From positions 1 to 64,000 of the forward strand of contig UBYA01000007.1 of NCBI GenBank assembly GCA_900469615.1: a stretch of DNA of 64,000 nucleotides, written 5' to 3'. The position numbers were made by a program, and so were the translations under genes. This DNA is from Hyphomicrobiales bacterium (GTDB lineage: Bacteria > Pseudomonadota > Alphaproteobacteria > Rhizobiales > Rhizobiaceae). Positions 16,289 through 25,027 of the stretch are shown in pieces; position 1 is the stretch's first letter, and every line of letters starts with the position of its first letter. A model generated the notes under the pieces. It saw nothing but the letters and a program-made list of their open reading frames with translations, was not told the origin of the DNA and searched no databases.

Positions 16289-17097
16289 CCGACGAAAGCG
16301 CGTTCGATGACGAACTCGGCGGGCTTGTTGTTTGCACCTTCATTCAGGCCGGCCTTTTCAAGCAGCCCCTTGGTGTCCTTGAGCATGGCGGAAGAACCGC
16401 AGATCATGCCGCGATCGATGGCGGGATCAAGCGCAGGTACGCCGAGATCGCTGAAAAGCTTGCCGTTTTCGATGAGATCGGTAATGCGGCCCGTGAAGGG
16501 GAACTCCTCGCGTGTCACCGTCGCATAGTGGCGCAACTTGTCGCCGACGACCTCGCTCAGAATTTCGTCGTTGCGAATTTCCTCGACGAGATCGAAGCCA
16601 TACTTCAATTCGGCGACATCGCGCGTGGTATGGGTGAGGATGACTTCCTCGTACTTCTCATAGGTTTCCGGATCGCGGATCAGGCTCGCGAAAGGCGCAA
16701 TCCCGGTGCCGGTCGAGAACATGTAGAGACGCCTGCCCGGCGTCAGCGCGTCAAGGACCAAGGTCCCGGTCGGCTTCTTGCGCATCAGCACTTCATCGCC
16801 GGGCTTGATGTTCTGCAGATGCGAGGTCAGCGGACCGTCCGGCACCTTGATGGAAAAGAACTCGAGCTCGTCGGCCCAGGCGGGGCTCGCGATCGAATAG
16901 GCGCGGTAGAGCGGCTTGCCATCGACCATCAGGCCGATCATGGCGAACTCGCCGGAGCGGAAGCGGAAGCCTTGCGGCCTGGTCATGGTGAAGCGAAAGA
17001 GCCGGTCGGTATAATGCGTGACGCTCAGCACCTTCTCGGCGAAAACACCGGCTGGGACTGCTGAAGCAAACTCATCTGATTTGGCGGGGGCGTTCAT
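16285..17097 (-). CDS. fpr: Ferredoxin--NADP+ reductase
   Basis: This 270-residue FAD enzyme exchanges electrons between NADPH and ferredoxin or flavodoxin. The FAD-binding RAYSIASPAW (RxYS motif, about residues 65-74), the NADP-binding GTGIAPFASLIRD and a C-terminal CGSSAML are visible. The tail ends ERAFVG, typical of the bacterial Fpr subgroup. It lies downstream of the sulfite-reductase operon but is separated by 230 bases and possible terminators, so it probably has its own promoter. It could supply electrons for sulfite reduction, which is an inference from position. Its TAG stop lies in an intergenic repeat. Confidence 0.93.
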   Translation of the reverse strand: MNAPAKSDEFASAVPAGVFAEKVLSVTHYTDRLFRFTMTRPQGFRFRSGEFAMIGLMVDGKPLYRAYSIASPAWADELEFFSIKVPDGPLTSHLQNIKPGDEVLMRKKPTGTLVLDALTPGRRLYMFSTGTGIAPFASLIRDPETYEKYEEVILTHTTRDVAELKYGFDLVEEIRNDEILSEVVGDKLRHYATVTREEFPFTGRITDLIENGKLFSDLGVPALDPAIDRGMICGSSAMLKDTKGLLEKAGLNEGANNKPAEFVIERAFVG

Positions 17098-17212
17098 TCT
17101 GTTTCGGATCCCGTATTAATCTTGCACGTCTTTCCTGGCAGGCTCATTGCGCGATGCTGATATTATAATATAGCCGGTTTTGAAAGGCATTCCATTTCGT
17201 CCGGCCGCTTAA

Positions 17213-17308
17213 GACTGAAATATGTATTTTTCAGTCAAGATTCCAGATCGCCAACGTTCCACGTATTGGCAGGCTTTATTACGGCAATCCGTCATTATGG
17301 AATTGCCG
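17213..17308 (-). terminator. Two candidate hairpins downstream of the sulfite-reductase operon
   Basis: CGGCAAT/ATTGCCG (17282-17308, with further CC/GG pairing) and GACTGAAA/TTTCAGTC (17213-17236, 8-base loop) follow the DUF934 gene on the minus strand. Neither has a long T run, so they are possible rather than clear terminators. The second could also belong to the fpr promoter region. Confidence 0.35.
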
Positions 17309-17327
17309 CAATCCAAATCCGCCGAAG

Positions 17328-17840
17328 TCAGGCCGATCTTGCCGGCAGCCGACGCCAGCTATAGGCCTGCCCGGCTTCCGCGCGACGCGCAGCCGGCTGA
17401 TAGTAATGCGGAATGCCCGGCAGCCGGTTTTCCGACAATCTCCTCAATGCCGTCTCATTGGTAACGGCGAAACTATCGATGCCGACGCGCAGCATCAACG
17501 GAACCTGGTCGATCAGCACATCACCGACGGCGCGCAGCTCCTTTGCGTAGCCGAGACGCTCGCGCAGCAGCGAGGCATGGCTGAAAGCGCGACCGTCGCT
17601 GAAGGCCGGAAAGGCAACGGCCACGATATCGAGACGATCGAGATAGGGCTGCAGCCGTGTCACGTCGTCCGCCGGCTTGACGATGACGCCGAGGCCGGCC
17701 TCATTGCTTTCTTCTGCCTTTGCGATCAGCGCATCGAGGCCGAGCAGAGGCTTCTGCGTCTCGGTCGCCTTGACCTCGTCGGTCTCGACGATCCACGGAT
17801 CGTTTTCCACGAAGCCGGTTTCCCGCCAGATCTTGGTCAT
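17328..17840 (-). CDS. DUF934 family protein of the sulfite-reductase operon
   Basis: This 170-residue soluble protein begins MTKIWRETGFVENDPWIVE and has the central DUF934 segment DIVAVAFPAFSDGRAFSHAS followed by LLRERLGY. The family is found almost only beside siroheme-dependent sulfite reductase genes in proteobacteria and is thought to be an accessory or electron-transfer partner; no reaction is established. AAGGAG lies seven bases before the ATG. A longer open frame upstream overlaps cysI and is not used. It follows cysI by 11 bases and is last in the operon. Confidence 0.9.
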   Translation of the reverse strand: MTKIWRETGFVENDPWIVETDEVKATETQKPLLGLDALIAKAEESNEAGLGVIVKPADDVTRLQPYLDRLDIVAVAFPAFSDGRAFSHASLLRERLGYAKELRAVGDVLIDQVPLMLRVGIDSFAVTNETALRRLSENRLPGIPHYYQPAARRAEAGQAYSWRRLPARSA

Positions 17841-17851
17841 ATTCAATCTCC

Positions 17852-19531
17852 TTACGCTGCTTCGGCTGCGGTCGAGGACGAACCGTAGAGCGCATTCTTG
17901 AAAGGCTGCGGTCCGACGCGGCGATAAGCGGCGAGGAAGGTTTCGGAAGGATCGAGACGAAGGCCGAGGTAGGTATCGACAATTGTCTCGATGGCATCGG
18001 TCACTTTGTCGGGTTCGAAGCCGCGGCCGATGATCTCGCCGATCGAGGTGTTCTCGTCGCCAGAGCCGCCGAGCGTGATCTGATAGAGTTCCGCGCCCTT
18101 CTTCTCGACGCCAAGCAGGCCGATATGACCGACATGGTGATGGCCGCAGGCATTGATGCAACCGGAAATCTTGATCTTCAATTCACCGATTTCGGCCTGA
18201 CGCTCGGCCGAACCGAAGCGCCGCGAAATCTCCTGTGCGACAGGGATCGAGCGTGCATTGGCAAGCGCGCAATAGTCGAGACCGGGACAGGCGATGATAT
18301 CGGTGATCAGACCGGCATTCGCCGTTTCCAGGCCAGCGGCGACGAGGCCGCGATAGACGGCTTCAAGATCGGCGAGCGCCACATGCGGCAGGATGAGGTT
18401 CTGCTCATGGCTGACGCGGATTTCATCGAAAGCATATTCCTCTGCGATATCGGCCACGGTTTCCATCTGCGCATCGGAGGCATCGCCGGGGATACCGCCG
18501 ATCGGCTTCAGCGAAATCGTCACCATGCCGTAGTCGGGATTCTTGTGCGGCTGCACGTTTTGCTGCACCCAGCGCGCGAAGGCCGGATCGGCTTTCTTCC
18601 AGCGCGCCAGGCTTTCCCAGCCCTCGGCGCGTTCCGGCAGCGCCGGCGGCGCGAAATAGGCCGAAATCGCCTGGACGTCGGCTTCCGGCAGCTTCAGTTC
18701 GGTGTCTCTCAGCTTGTCGAATTCGACTTCGACCTGACGCGCCAGCTCCTCGGCGCCGGTTTCATGCACGAGGATCTTGATGCGTGCCTTGTACTTGTTG
18801 TCGCGGCGGCCATGCAGGTTGTAAACGCGCATAATGGCGGTGACGTAGGACAGAAGATCCTCTTCCGGAAGGAAATCGCGGATCAGCTTCGCAACCAGCG
18901 GCGTGCGGCCCTGCCCGCCCCCGACATAGACGGCAAAGCCGATCTCGCCCTTGTCGTTCTTCTTCAGATGCAGGCCGATATCGTGCACCTGGATCGCGGC
19001 GCGGTCGCGTTCGGCGCCGGTGACGGCAATCTTGAACTTACGCGGCAGGAACGAGAATTCCGGATGAACGGACGACCATTGCCGCAGAATTTCAGCATAG
19101 GGCCTGGGATCGGCGACTTCGTCCGCCGCCGCACCGGCAAAATGATCGGCCGTCACGTTGCGAATGCAGTTGCCCGAGGTCTGAATGGCATGCATCTCGA
19201 CGGAAGCGAGATCGGAGAGCGCATCGGGCATCTCGGACAGCTTCGGCCAGTTGAACTGCAGATTCTGCCGGGTCGTGAAATGACCATAGCCGCGATCGTA
19301 GGTGCGGGCGACGTGCGCGAGCATGCGCATCTGGCGCGAGCTCAACGTACCGTAGGGAATGGCGATGCGCAGCATGTAGGCGTGTAGCTGCAGGTAAACG
19401 CCATTCATCAGGCGCAGCGGCTTGAAGGCATCTTCCGAAAGCTCGCCCGAGAGGCGCCGCTCCACCTGATCGCGGAACTGGGCAACCCGCTCCGCGACAA
19501 AGGCGTGGTCGAATTCATCGTAACGATACAT
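17852..19531 (-). CDS. cysI: Sulfite (nitrite/sulfite-family) reductase hemoprotein
   Basis: This 559-residue siroheme/[4Fe-4S] enzyme would reduce sulfite to sulfide for cysteine synthesis. The N-terminal half has the conserved TSGNCIRNVTADHFAG and an arginine-rich substrate loop. The C-terminal half has the cluster cysteines in CPGLDYC (C-x5-C) and SGCINACGHHHVGHIG (C-x3-C). I start at ATG 19531 (MYRYDEFDHAFVAERV); the longer frame upstream runs through the DUF2849 gene and is spurious. It follows that gene by 17 bases. Genomic partners (siroheme synthase, DUF934) favour sulfite over nitrite. Confidence 0.93.
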   Translation of the reverse strand: MYRYDEFDHAFVAERVAQFRDQVERRLSGELSEDAFKPLRLMNGVYLQLHAYMLRIAIPYGTLSSRQMRMLAHVARTYDRGYGHFTTRQNLQFNWPKLSEMPDALSDLASVEMHAIQTSGNCIRNVTADHFAGAAADEVADPRPYAEILRQWSSVHPEFSFLPRKFKIAVTGAERDRAAIQVHDIGLHLKKNDKGEIGFAVYVGGGQGRTPLVAKLIRDFLPEEDLLSYVTAIMRVYNLHGRRDNKYKARIKILVHETGAEELARQVEVEFDKLRDTELKLPEADVQAISAYFAPPALPERAEGWESLARWKKADPAFARWVQQNVQPHKNPDYGMVTISLKPIGGIPGDASDAQMETVADIAEEYAFDEIRVSHEQNLILPHVALADLEAVYRGLVAAGLETANAGLITDIIACPGLDYCALANARSIPVAQEISRRFGSAERQAEIGELKIKISGCINACGHHHVGHIGLLGVEKKGAELYQITLGGSGDENTSIGEIIGRGFEPDKVTDAIETIVDTYLGLRLDPSETFLAAYRRVGPQPFKNALYGSSSTAAEAA

Positions 19532-19548
19532 GATTTCCTCGGGACTTC

Positions 19549-19863
19549 TCAGACTGCAATAAAATCGGGATCGGCCGCAGCGTAGCCGGGCGCGTATTCC
19601 ATGGTGGGGCCTTCGGCGCGGATGCGCTCGCGCAGGCGCAGCGGCCAGAGCTTGCCGTCGGTTTCCTGAACATCGATCAGGTTGACGTCGACAACCTTGT
19701 TGTCGGCATAGGCTTGCTTGCCGATCGCTTCCAGCGCAGCTTCCGCTTCGGTATGGCGAGCAACCAGCGCCTCCTGCAGCGATGTCGTCCACTCACCATT
19801 TGCGTTCAGCCAAACGGCGACGCCATCGGTGAGCCGGTTTGCGGTCAGAACCTTGTCGACCAT
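19549..19863 (-). CDS. DUF2849 family protein
   Basis: This 104-residue protein matches the small family that sits between cysG and cysI in alphaproteobacteria. It begins MVDKVLTANRLTDGVAVWLN, has an alanine/glutamate-rich middle (EAEAALEAIGKQAYADNK) and ends in PGYAAADPDFIAV. No membrane segment or known catalytic motif. The position, three bases after cysG and 17 before cysI, points to a role in sulfite reduction or siroheme delivery; the biochemical role is unknown. Confidence 0.9.
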   Translation of the reverse strand: MVDKVLTANRLTDGVAVWLNANGEWTTSLQEALVARHTEAEAALEAIGKQAYADNKVVDVNLIDVQETDGKLWPLRLRERIRAEGPTMEYAPGYAAADPDFIAV

Positions 19864-19866
19864 AAA

Positions 19867-21309
19867 TCAGCTCCTTGCATAGTCTTGAGCAACGGTCTCG
19901 CGACGGACCAGCGGCTCGGATTGTTCGAAATTCGCCCCGGCGACGGCATCGCCGATAATGACCATGACCGGCCCGCTCAATTCATCGCGGCGCTCAAGAT
20001 CGGGCAAATCCTTCAAGATGCCGTGCATCAGGCGGCGGTCGCGGCGGCTCGCGTTCTCGATAACCGCAACGGTCGTTTCGGGAGGCACGCCGGCCTGCAT
20101 CAGGCGACCGGCAACGGAAGCGGCGACCGTGCGGCCCATATAGACGGCAATCGTCGCGCCCGATACGGCAAGGCTCGCCCAATCAGGCAGCACATCGCCG
20201 GTCAGATCATGACCCGTCGTGAAGACCAGCGACGAGGCAACGCCGCGCAGCGTCAGCGGCAGCTCGAAATCGGCGGCCGCGGCAAAGGCGGAGGTGATTC
20301 CGGGAACGATCTCATAGCCGATACCCGCAGCACGCAGGGCGGCCATTTCCTCGCCGGCACGACCATAGACCAGCGGATCGCCCGACTTCAGGCGCACCAC
20401 GCGCTTGCCTTCACGGCCAAGCTGCACCAGCAGATCGTTGATCTCTTCCTGCGATTTGCTATGGCAACCCTTGCGCTTGCCGACCGACAGGCGCTCGGCA
20501 TCGCGCCGACCCATATCCACAATCGCCTGCGGCACCAGAGCGTCATAGACGATGACATCGGCCTCCATCATCACGCGCTGCGCCCGCAACGTCAGAAGGT
20601 CCTCCGCGCCCGGACCCGCGCCGACCAGCCAGATGCGGCCTTCGACTTTGCGCGATGACCGCAGCAGATCGTCAGCCGCCCGTTCGGCCTGCCGGAGTTG
20701 ACCGGCATTGACGGCATCGGCGACAGGACCGGAAAAGAAGCGCCGCCAGAACACACGACGAGCGACACCACGCGGCACCAGGCGCTCTACCGGCTTGCGA
20801 TAGCGCGTTGCCAGGTCCGCCAGTTTGCCGAGCGACGGCGACAGCATCTGGTCGATCTGCGCGCGGATCATCTGCGCCAGCACCGGCCCTGCACCCTCGG
20901 TGCCGATGGCAACGGCGACCGGCGCGCGATTGACGAGCGCCGGCGTGTAGAAATCGCAATAATCGGGCTGATCGACGGCATTCGCCGGAATTTTCGCGGC
21001 GCGCGCTGCATCGACGATGGCGCGATCCGCCTCGGCATCGCCGGTAGCGGCGAATACCAGCGTCGCCCCCTCCACCTGCCGGGGCGAAAAGGCGCCACGC
21101 ACGGTTTCGATGCGGTTGGCGATGAGGAAGGCGTGATAATCAGCCTCGGGCGCCTGCACATAGGCAACGATCCTCGCCTGCGTGTTCATGAGCAGCCGCG
21201 CCTTGGCAAAGGCTTCGTCGCCATTGCCGAAGACAGCCGCCACCCGTCCTTCTACGCGAAAGAAGGCGGGAAATACCGAAAGCTGTTCAGTCCTGGGAGG
21301 CATCATCAT
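19867..21309 (-). CDS. cysG: Siroheme synthase (trifunctional CysG)
   Basis: This 480-residue fusion has an N-terminal precorrin-2 dehydrogenase/ferrochelatase half (about residues 1-215; NAD motif VFGNGDEAFAKARLL and PDYCDFYTPALVNR). The C-terminal half is a uroporphyrinogen-III methyltransferase (about 215-470; VWLVGAGPGAEDLLTLRA-like start, GRAGEEM, and VVPGITSAFAAA-like pocket). It makes siroheme from uroporphyrinogen III for the CysI reductase encoded downstream. Three consecutive ATG codons open the gene; the first is given. The 287-base gap upstream separates it from the divergent deaminase gene and should hold its promoter. Confidence 0.94.
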   Translation of the reverse strand: MMMPPRTEQLSVFPAFFRVEGRVAAVFGNGDEAFAKARLLMNTQARIVAYVQAPEADYHAFLIANRIETVRGAFSPRQVEGATLVFAATGDAEADRAIVDAARAAKIPANAVDQPDYCDFYTPALVNRAPVAVAIGTEGAGPVLAQMIRAQIDQMLSPSLGKLADLATRYRKPVERLVPRGVARRVFWRRFFSGPVADAVNAGQLRQAERAADDLLRSSRKVEGRIWLVGAGPGAEDLLTLRAQRVMMEADVIVYDALVPQAIVDMGRRDAERLSVGKRKGCHSKSQEEINDLLVQLGREGKRVVRLKSGDPLVYGRAGEEMAALRAAGIGYEIVPGITSAFAAAADFELPLTLRGVASSLVFTTGHDLTGDVLPDWASLAVSGATIAVYMGRTVAASVAGRLMQAGVPPETTVAVIENASRRDRRLMHGILKDLPDLERRDELSGPVMVIIGDAVAGANFEQSEPLVRRETVAQDYARS

Positions 21310-21596
21310 TCCACTTCGAGATTTGCCGAATATCGCCTTTGCGGCCAGCAGATAGAAGAAACAGAAATTCTAATGCCCCGGCGCAGGCGTATTCTTTTGC
21401 TCGACATGGCAGGGATTTGAGCAAAACTCACCAGACGAGAAGATGACGATAAATATAGGAAATTTATAGACTATTTTGATTGACCTTAATCCGCGGCGGT
21501 TTTATTGCCTGTGACAAACCCGGATCGCATGTCGTTTGCGCATTCCGGTGCCGGAGCAATCCGGCTAGACTGAAGTCGGAAATCTGGAGCAAGCCC

Positions 21597-22184
21597 TTGT
21601 CGGACAACAGCATTGCAGCCCGCCTTCTCGACGTCGTGGAGCACGACATCCTGCCTCTGACGCGCAAGGGCGTTGCCGCCGGCAACAAGGTCTTCGGCGC
21701 CGCCATTCTGCGCAAGTCCGATCTCTCGCTCGTCATCGCCGAAACGAACAACGAGCTGGAAAACCCGCTCTGGCATGGCGAAGTTCACGCGCTCAAGCGC
21801 TTCTACGAACTTGGCGAGAAGCCCGCCACCAAGGATCTGATTTTCCTGTCGACCCATGAGCCCTGCACCATGTGCATGTCGGCAATCACCTGGGCCGGCT
21901 TCGACAATTACTACTACTTCTTCAGCCATGAGGATTCGCGGGATGCTTTCGCGATCCCGCACGATCTCAAGATTCTGAAGGAAGTCTTCGGTCTGGAGCC
22001 GGGCGGCTATCGGCGGCAAAATGCCTTCTGGAAGAGTTTTGCCATCGCCGACCTCGTGGAAACGGAAGCTGATCCGCGCAAAGGCGCGTTGAAGGAACAG
22101 ACGGCACGCATCAAGCAAGCCTATGCCGGACTGTCCGACAACTACCAGGCATCCAAGAGCGGCAACGACATCCCACTGAATTGA
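21597..22184 (+). CDS. Cytidine/deoxycytidylate deaminase-fold protein
   Basis: The zinc-dependent deaminase signature is present: HGEVHALKRF (H-x-E) followed by HEPCTMCMSAITWAGF (PC-x2-C), where His and two Cys bind zinc and Glu is the proton shuttle. About 195 residues when started at TTG 21597, which has GGAG eight bases upstream; the frame is open further upstream without a good start. The C-terminal extension (FGLEPGGYRRQNAFWKSF) is unlike CDA, tRNA-A34 deaminase or guanine deaminase that I know, so the substrate is undecided. It overlaps the frame leading into mazG. Confidence 0.8.
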   Translation: MSDNSIAARLLDVVEHDILPLTRKGVAAGNKVFGAAILRKSDLSLVIAETNNELENPLWHGEVHALKRFYELGEKPATKDLIFLSTHEPCTMCMSAITWAGFDNYYYFFSHEDSRDAFAIPHDLKILKEVFGLEPGGYRRQNAFWKSFAIADLVETEADPRKGALKEQTARIKQAYAGLSDNYQASKSGNDIPLN

Positions 22185-22207
22185 TTCCAGCAAGACCCGA
22201 GGCAACG

Positions 22208-23056
22208 ATGGAAGCATCGCGAGACATAAACGGCCTGATCGACATCATGGCGGCGCTGCGCAACCCCGAGAGCGGCTGCCCTTGGGACATCGTCCAGACC
22301 TTCGAAACCATCAAGCCCTATACGATCGAGGAAGCTTACGAAGTCGCGGACGCGATCGAGCGCAGGGACACGGACGATCTGTGCGACGAGCTTGGCGATC
22401 TCCTGCTGCAGGTCGTATTCCATGCGCGAATCGCCGAGGAGGCCGGCGCGTTTTCCTTCGGCGATGTGGTGCATGCGATCAGCCGTAAAATGATCCGCCG
22501 CCATCCGCATGTCTTTGCCGTTTCCGATGCAAAGACCGAGGATGCGGTGACGCTGCAATGGGATCGGATCAAGGCCGAGGAGAAACGCGAGCGCGCAGAG
22601 CGCCGCGCCAAGAGCGGCTTGACCGAGGATTTCAAGGATGGGTTCCTTGGTTCGGTGCAACGGACATTCCCTGCCCTGACGGAAGCGTTGAAATTGCAGG
22701 AGCGGGCCGCCAAGGTCGGCTTCGACTGGTCGGCACCCGAGCCGATCCTCGACAAGATCGAGGAAGAGATCGGCGAATTGCGGTCGGCGCTCGCCAGCGG
22801 CGACCGGGCCAAGGTGAGCGACGAGCTGGGGGACCTGATCTTTGCGGTGGTCAATATCGGCCGCCATGTGAAGACCGATCCGGAGCAGGCCCTGCGCGGC
22901 ACGAACACGAAGTTTCGCCGCCGCTTCCATCACATAGAAACGACGCTCGATGCCAATGGAGAGACGCTGGAAGGCGCCTCACTGGAACGCATGGAAGAAA
23001 TCTGGCAGGCGGCGAAAGCCATCGAGCGGCAGCTGGCAGGCGTGAAAACAGCCTGA
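22208..23056 (+). CDS. mazG: Nucleoside triphosphate pyrophosphohydrolase MazG
   Basis: This 282-residue house-cleaning enzyme hydrolyses (d)NTPs to monophosphate and pyrophosphate. Two MazG domains are visible. The first, near residues 20-95, begins with NPESGCPWD and has IEEAYEVADAIE, then DELGDLLLQVVFHARIAEE (metal-binding EEx2E/Ex2D pattern). The second, around 170-245, has EEEIGELRSAL and DELGDLIFAVVNIGRH. I chose ATG 22208 with GAGG upstream rather than an in-frame TTG that overlaps the preceding stop. Probably co-transcribed with the deaminase gene. Confidence 0.93.
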   Translation: MEASRDINGLIDIMAALRNPESGCPWDIVQTFETIKPYTIEEAYEVADAIERRDTDDLCDELGDLLLQVVFHARIAEEAGAFSFGDVVHAISRKMIRRHPHVFAVSDAKTEDAVTLQWDRIKAEEKRERAERRAKSGLTEDFKDGFLGSVQRTFPALTEALKLQERAAKVGFDWSAPEPILDKIEEEIGELRSALASGDRAKVSDELGDLIFAVVNIGRHVKTDPEQALRGTNTKFRRRFHHIETTLDANGETLEGASLERMEEIWQAAKAIERQLAGVKTA

Positions 23057-23196
23057 AATGCGCGACAATTCAGATTCGCGTTGAACGCTTCGGATCTGTG
23101 CTCTCCGGCATGCCTTGCGCGCGGAACGGCTGCCCGCTGCCGCGCGACATACCCCGAGTGCGCCCGGAGCGGTCCCGCGTTTCATGGGATGGCTGA

Positions 23197-23267
23197 ACCG
23201 CTCCAGTTCTCTGTTTTTACGCAATTCCGGATGGAAAGCACTGAGCAATTTTCCGGGAATTACCCTA
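23197..23267. repeat. RIME-like palindromic intergenic repeat, copy 3 (diverged)
   Basis: The segment CTGTTTTTACGCAATTCCGG to TTTTCCGGGAATTACCCTA resembles the copies at 16.2 and 37.9 kb, with imperfect pairing of CAATTCCGG with CCGGGAATTA. Its end contributes the CTA that is the TAG stop of hflX on the minus strand. The copy sits between the convergent mazG and hflX ends and may work as a terminator. Confidence 0.6.
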
Positions 23268-24599
23268 TTCCCAGTCCTCGCGCTGCGGCTTGGGGCCATT
23301 GCCCATGCGTCGCTCCAGTTCAGCCGCCTCGGTCTCGGTCAGGCGCACGTCGAGCGTCACCGTGCCGTCCTCGTTATCCTCGCGATTGTCGACGATGGCA
23401 TGGTTATAGAGCCAGGGCAGCAACGCCAGCTTTTCGACGGGAAGCGTAATCGTCGTTTCCGTCAGCACGCCCGAGAGACGCCGGCTGATCTCCGCCATCA
23501 GGCGATCGACGCCCTCGCCGCTTCTGGCGGAGACGGCAATGACGTTCTCCGTATTCGAAGCCTTCTGCACGATGGCATCGTGCGCTTCCGGCTCCAGGCG
23601 GTCGATCTTGTTCCAGACCTCGAGAATGCGTTCCGCACTTTCCGCCTCGCCGATGCCGAGATCGCCGAGAATACGCAGGACATCGGCACTCTGGGCCTGA
23701 TTGTCATCGTCGGACAGGTCGCGCACATGCAGGATGAGGTCGGCTTCCAGAACCTCTTCCAGAGTCGCGCGGAACGCAGCCACCAGATGCGTCGGCAGGT
23801 CGGAGATGAAACCGACCGTATCGGACAGAATCACCGTTCGGCCATGCGGCAGCTTCATTCGGCGCAGCGTGGGATCGAGCGTCGCAAAGAGCATGTCTTC
23901 CGCCAGAACGCCGGCGCCGGTGATACGATTGAACAGTGTCGACTTGCCGGCATTGGTATAGCCGACCAGAGCCACGATCGGATGCGGCACCTTCCTGCGC
24001 TTGGCACGATGAAGCTGGCGGGTGCGAACCACCTGCTCCAGCTCGCGCTCCAGACGGACAATCCGCTCCTGCAGCAGACGACGGTCGGCTTCGATCTGGG
24101 TTTCGCCCGGACCGCCCATGAAGCCGGCGCCGCCGCGCTGGCGTTCAAGGTGGGTCCAGCTTCGAACCAGCCGGCCCTTCTGATAGTTCAGATGCGCAAG
24201 CTCGACCTGCAGCGTGCCTTCCTTTGTGGAGGCGCGGCGGCCGAAGATCTCAAGGATCAGGCCGGTACGGTCGATGACCTTGGCATTCCATGCCTTTTCG
24301 AGATTGCGCTGCTGGACCGGCGTCAGCGGATGGTCAACGATGACAAGCCCGGCATTGAATTCGTCGAGCAGCGCGAGGATTTCCTCGATCTTGCCGGTGC
24401 CCAGCAGCGTTGCCGGCCGCGGATCGTTGATCGGAACGATGGAGCCGTTCACGACGTCAAGATCGATGGCAAGCGCAAGGCCCTTGGCTTCTTCCAAGCG
24501 GCTTTCGGGCGGGCGCGAGACGGAGATGGCGCTGTCGGCCTGAGCGGCACGCGCCGCGCGTGCCTGCTTCAGCACGGGCACGACCACGACAGCGCGCAT
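23265..24599 (-). CDS. hflX: GTPase HflX
   Basis: This 444-residue ribosome-associated GTPase has an N-terminal HflX domain with a glycine-containing TLLGTGKIEEI, a coiled region GGPGETQIEADRRLLQERI, and a G domain: G1 GYTNAGKSTLFNRI, G3 DTVGFI, G4 NKID. HflX splits stalled or hibernating 70S ribosomes under stress. It follows hfq by 78 bases, the classical hfq-hflX pair. The frame upstream of this ATG stays open to the hfq stop but has no ATG, GTG or TTG. The stop TAG lies in an intergenic repeat. Confidence 0.95.
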   Translation of the reverse strand: MRAVVVVPVLKQARAARAAQADSAISVSRPPESRLEEAKGLALAIDLDVVNGSIVPINDPRPATLLGTGKIEEILALLDEFNAGLVIVDHPLTPVQQRNLEKAWNAKVIDRTGLILEIFGRRASTKEGTLQVELAHLNYQKGRLVRSWTHLERQRGGAGFMGGPGETQIEADRRLLQERIVRLERELEQVVRTRQLHRAKRRKVPHPIVALVGYTNAGKSTLFNRITGAGVLAEDMLFATLDPTLRRMKLPHGRTVILSDTVGFISDLPTHLVAAFRATLEEVLEADLILHVRDLSDDDNQAQSADVLRILGDLGIGEAESAERILEVWNKIDRLEPEAHDAIVQKASNTENVIAVSARSGEGVDRLMAEISRRLSGVLTETTITLPVEKLALLPWLYNHAIVDNREDNEDGTVTLDVRLTETEAAELERRMGNGPKPQREDWE

Positions 24600-24677
24600 G
24601 TCATCCCGGTGCTTTACGGACTCCGGAATGAGGGAATCGTTTTTGGTATCGCGTGTCGTGATAATAGAAAATCCCGG

Positions 24678-24920
24678 TTAGGATGCGGCTTCTTCGCTCT
24701 CGAACATCTGCATCGGCTGACCCGGCATGATCGTTGAGATCGCATGCTTGTAGACGAGCTGCGAATGACCATCGCGGCGGAGCAAGACGCAGAAATTGTC
24801 GAACGAAGTCACAACTCCCGTAAGCTTCACGCCGTTAATCAAGAAAATTGTCAGGGAAATCTTTTGCTTGCGAACAGTATTGAGAAACAAGTCCTGCAAG
24901 TTCTGAGAACGTTCCGCCAT
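24678..24920 (-). CDS. hfq: RNA chaperone Hfq
   Basis: This 80-residue Sm-like protein forms hexamers that pair small RNAs with mRNAs. Sm1 ([20 protein letters not shown]) and Sm2 ([12 protein letters not shown], the YKH motif) are intact, with the proximal-face QNLQDLFLN at the start. I start at [10 protein letters not shown] as in other rhizobia, though ten more codons are open upstream. It lies between the aminotransferase gene and hflX, continuing the ntr cluster on the same strand. Confidence 0.97.
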
Positions 24921-25027
24921 CGCGCCGCTTCTTTCTTTTTTGCCGACCAAGGTCGGTGGAATGTCATGATATATAAAGGTCCCGGACAGGAGATACCCTC
25001 ACTCTCTCCTCCCAGCGAATGTTGGTA

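Noticed and set aside
19532-19792. N-terminal extension of cysI
   Set aside because: The open frame runs through the DUF2849 gene and has no family similarity; the sulfite reductase begins at MYRYDEF.
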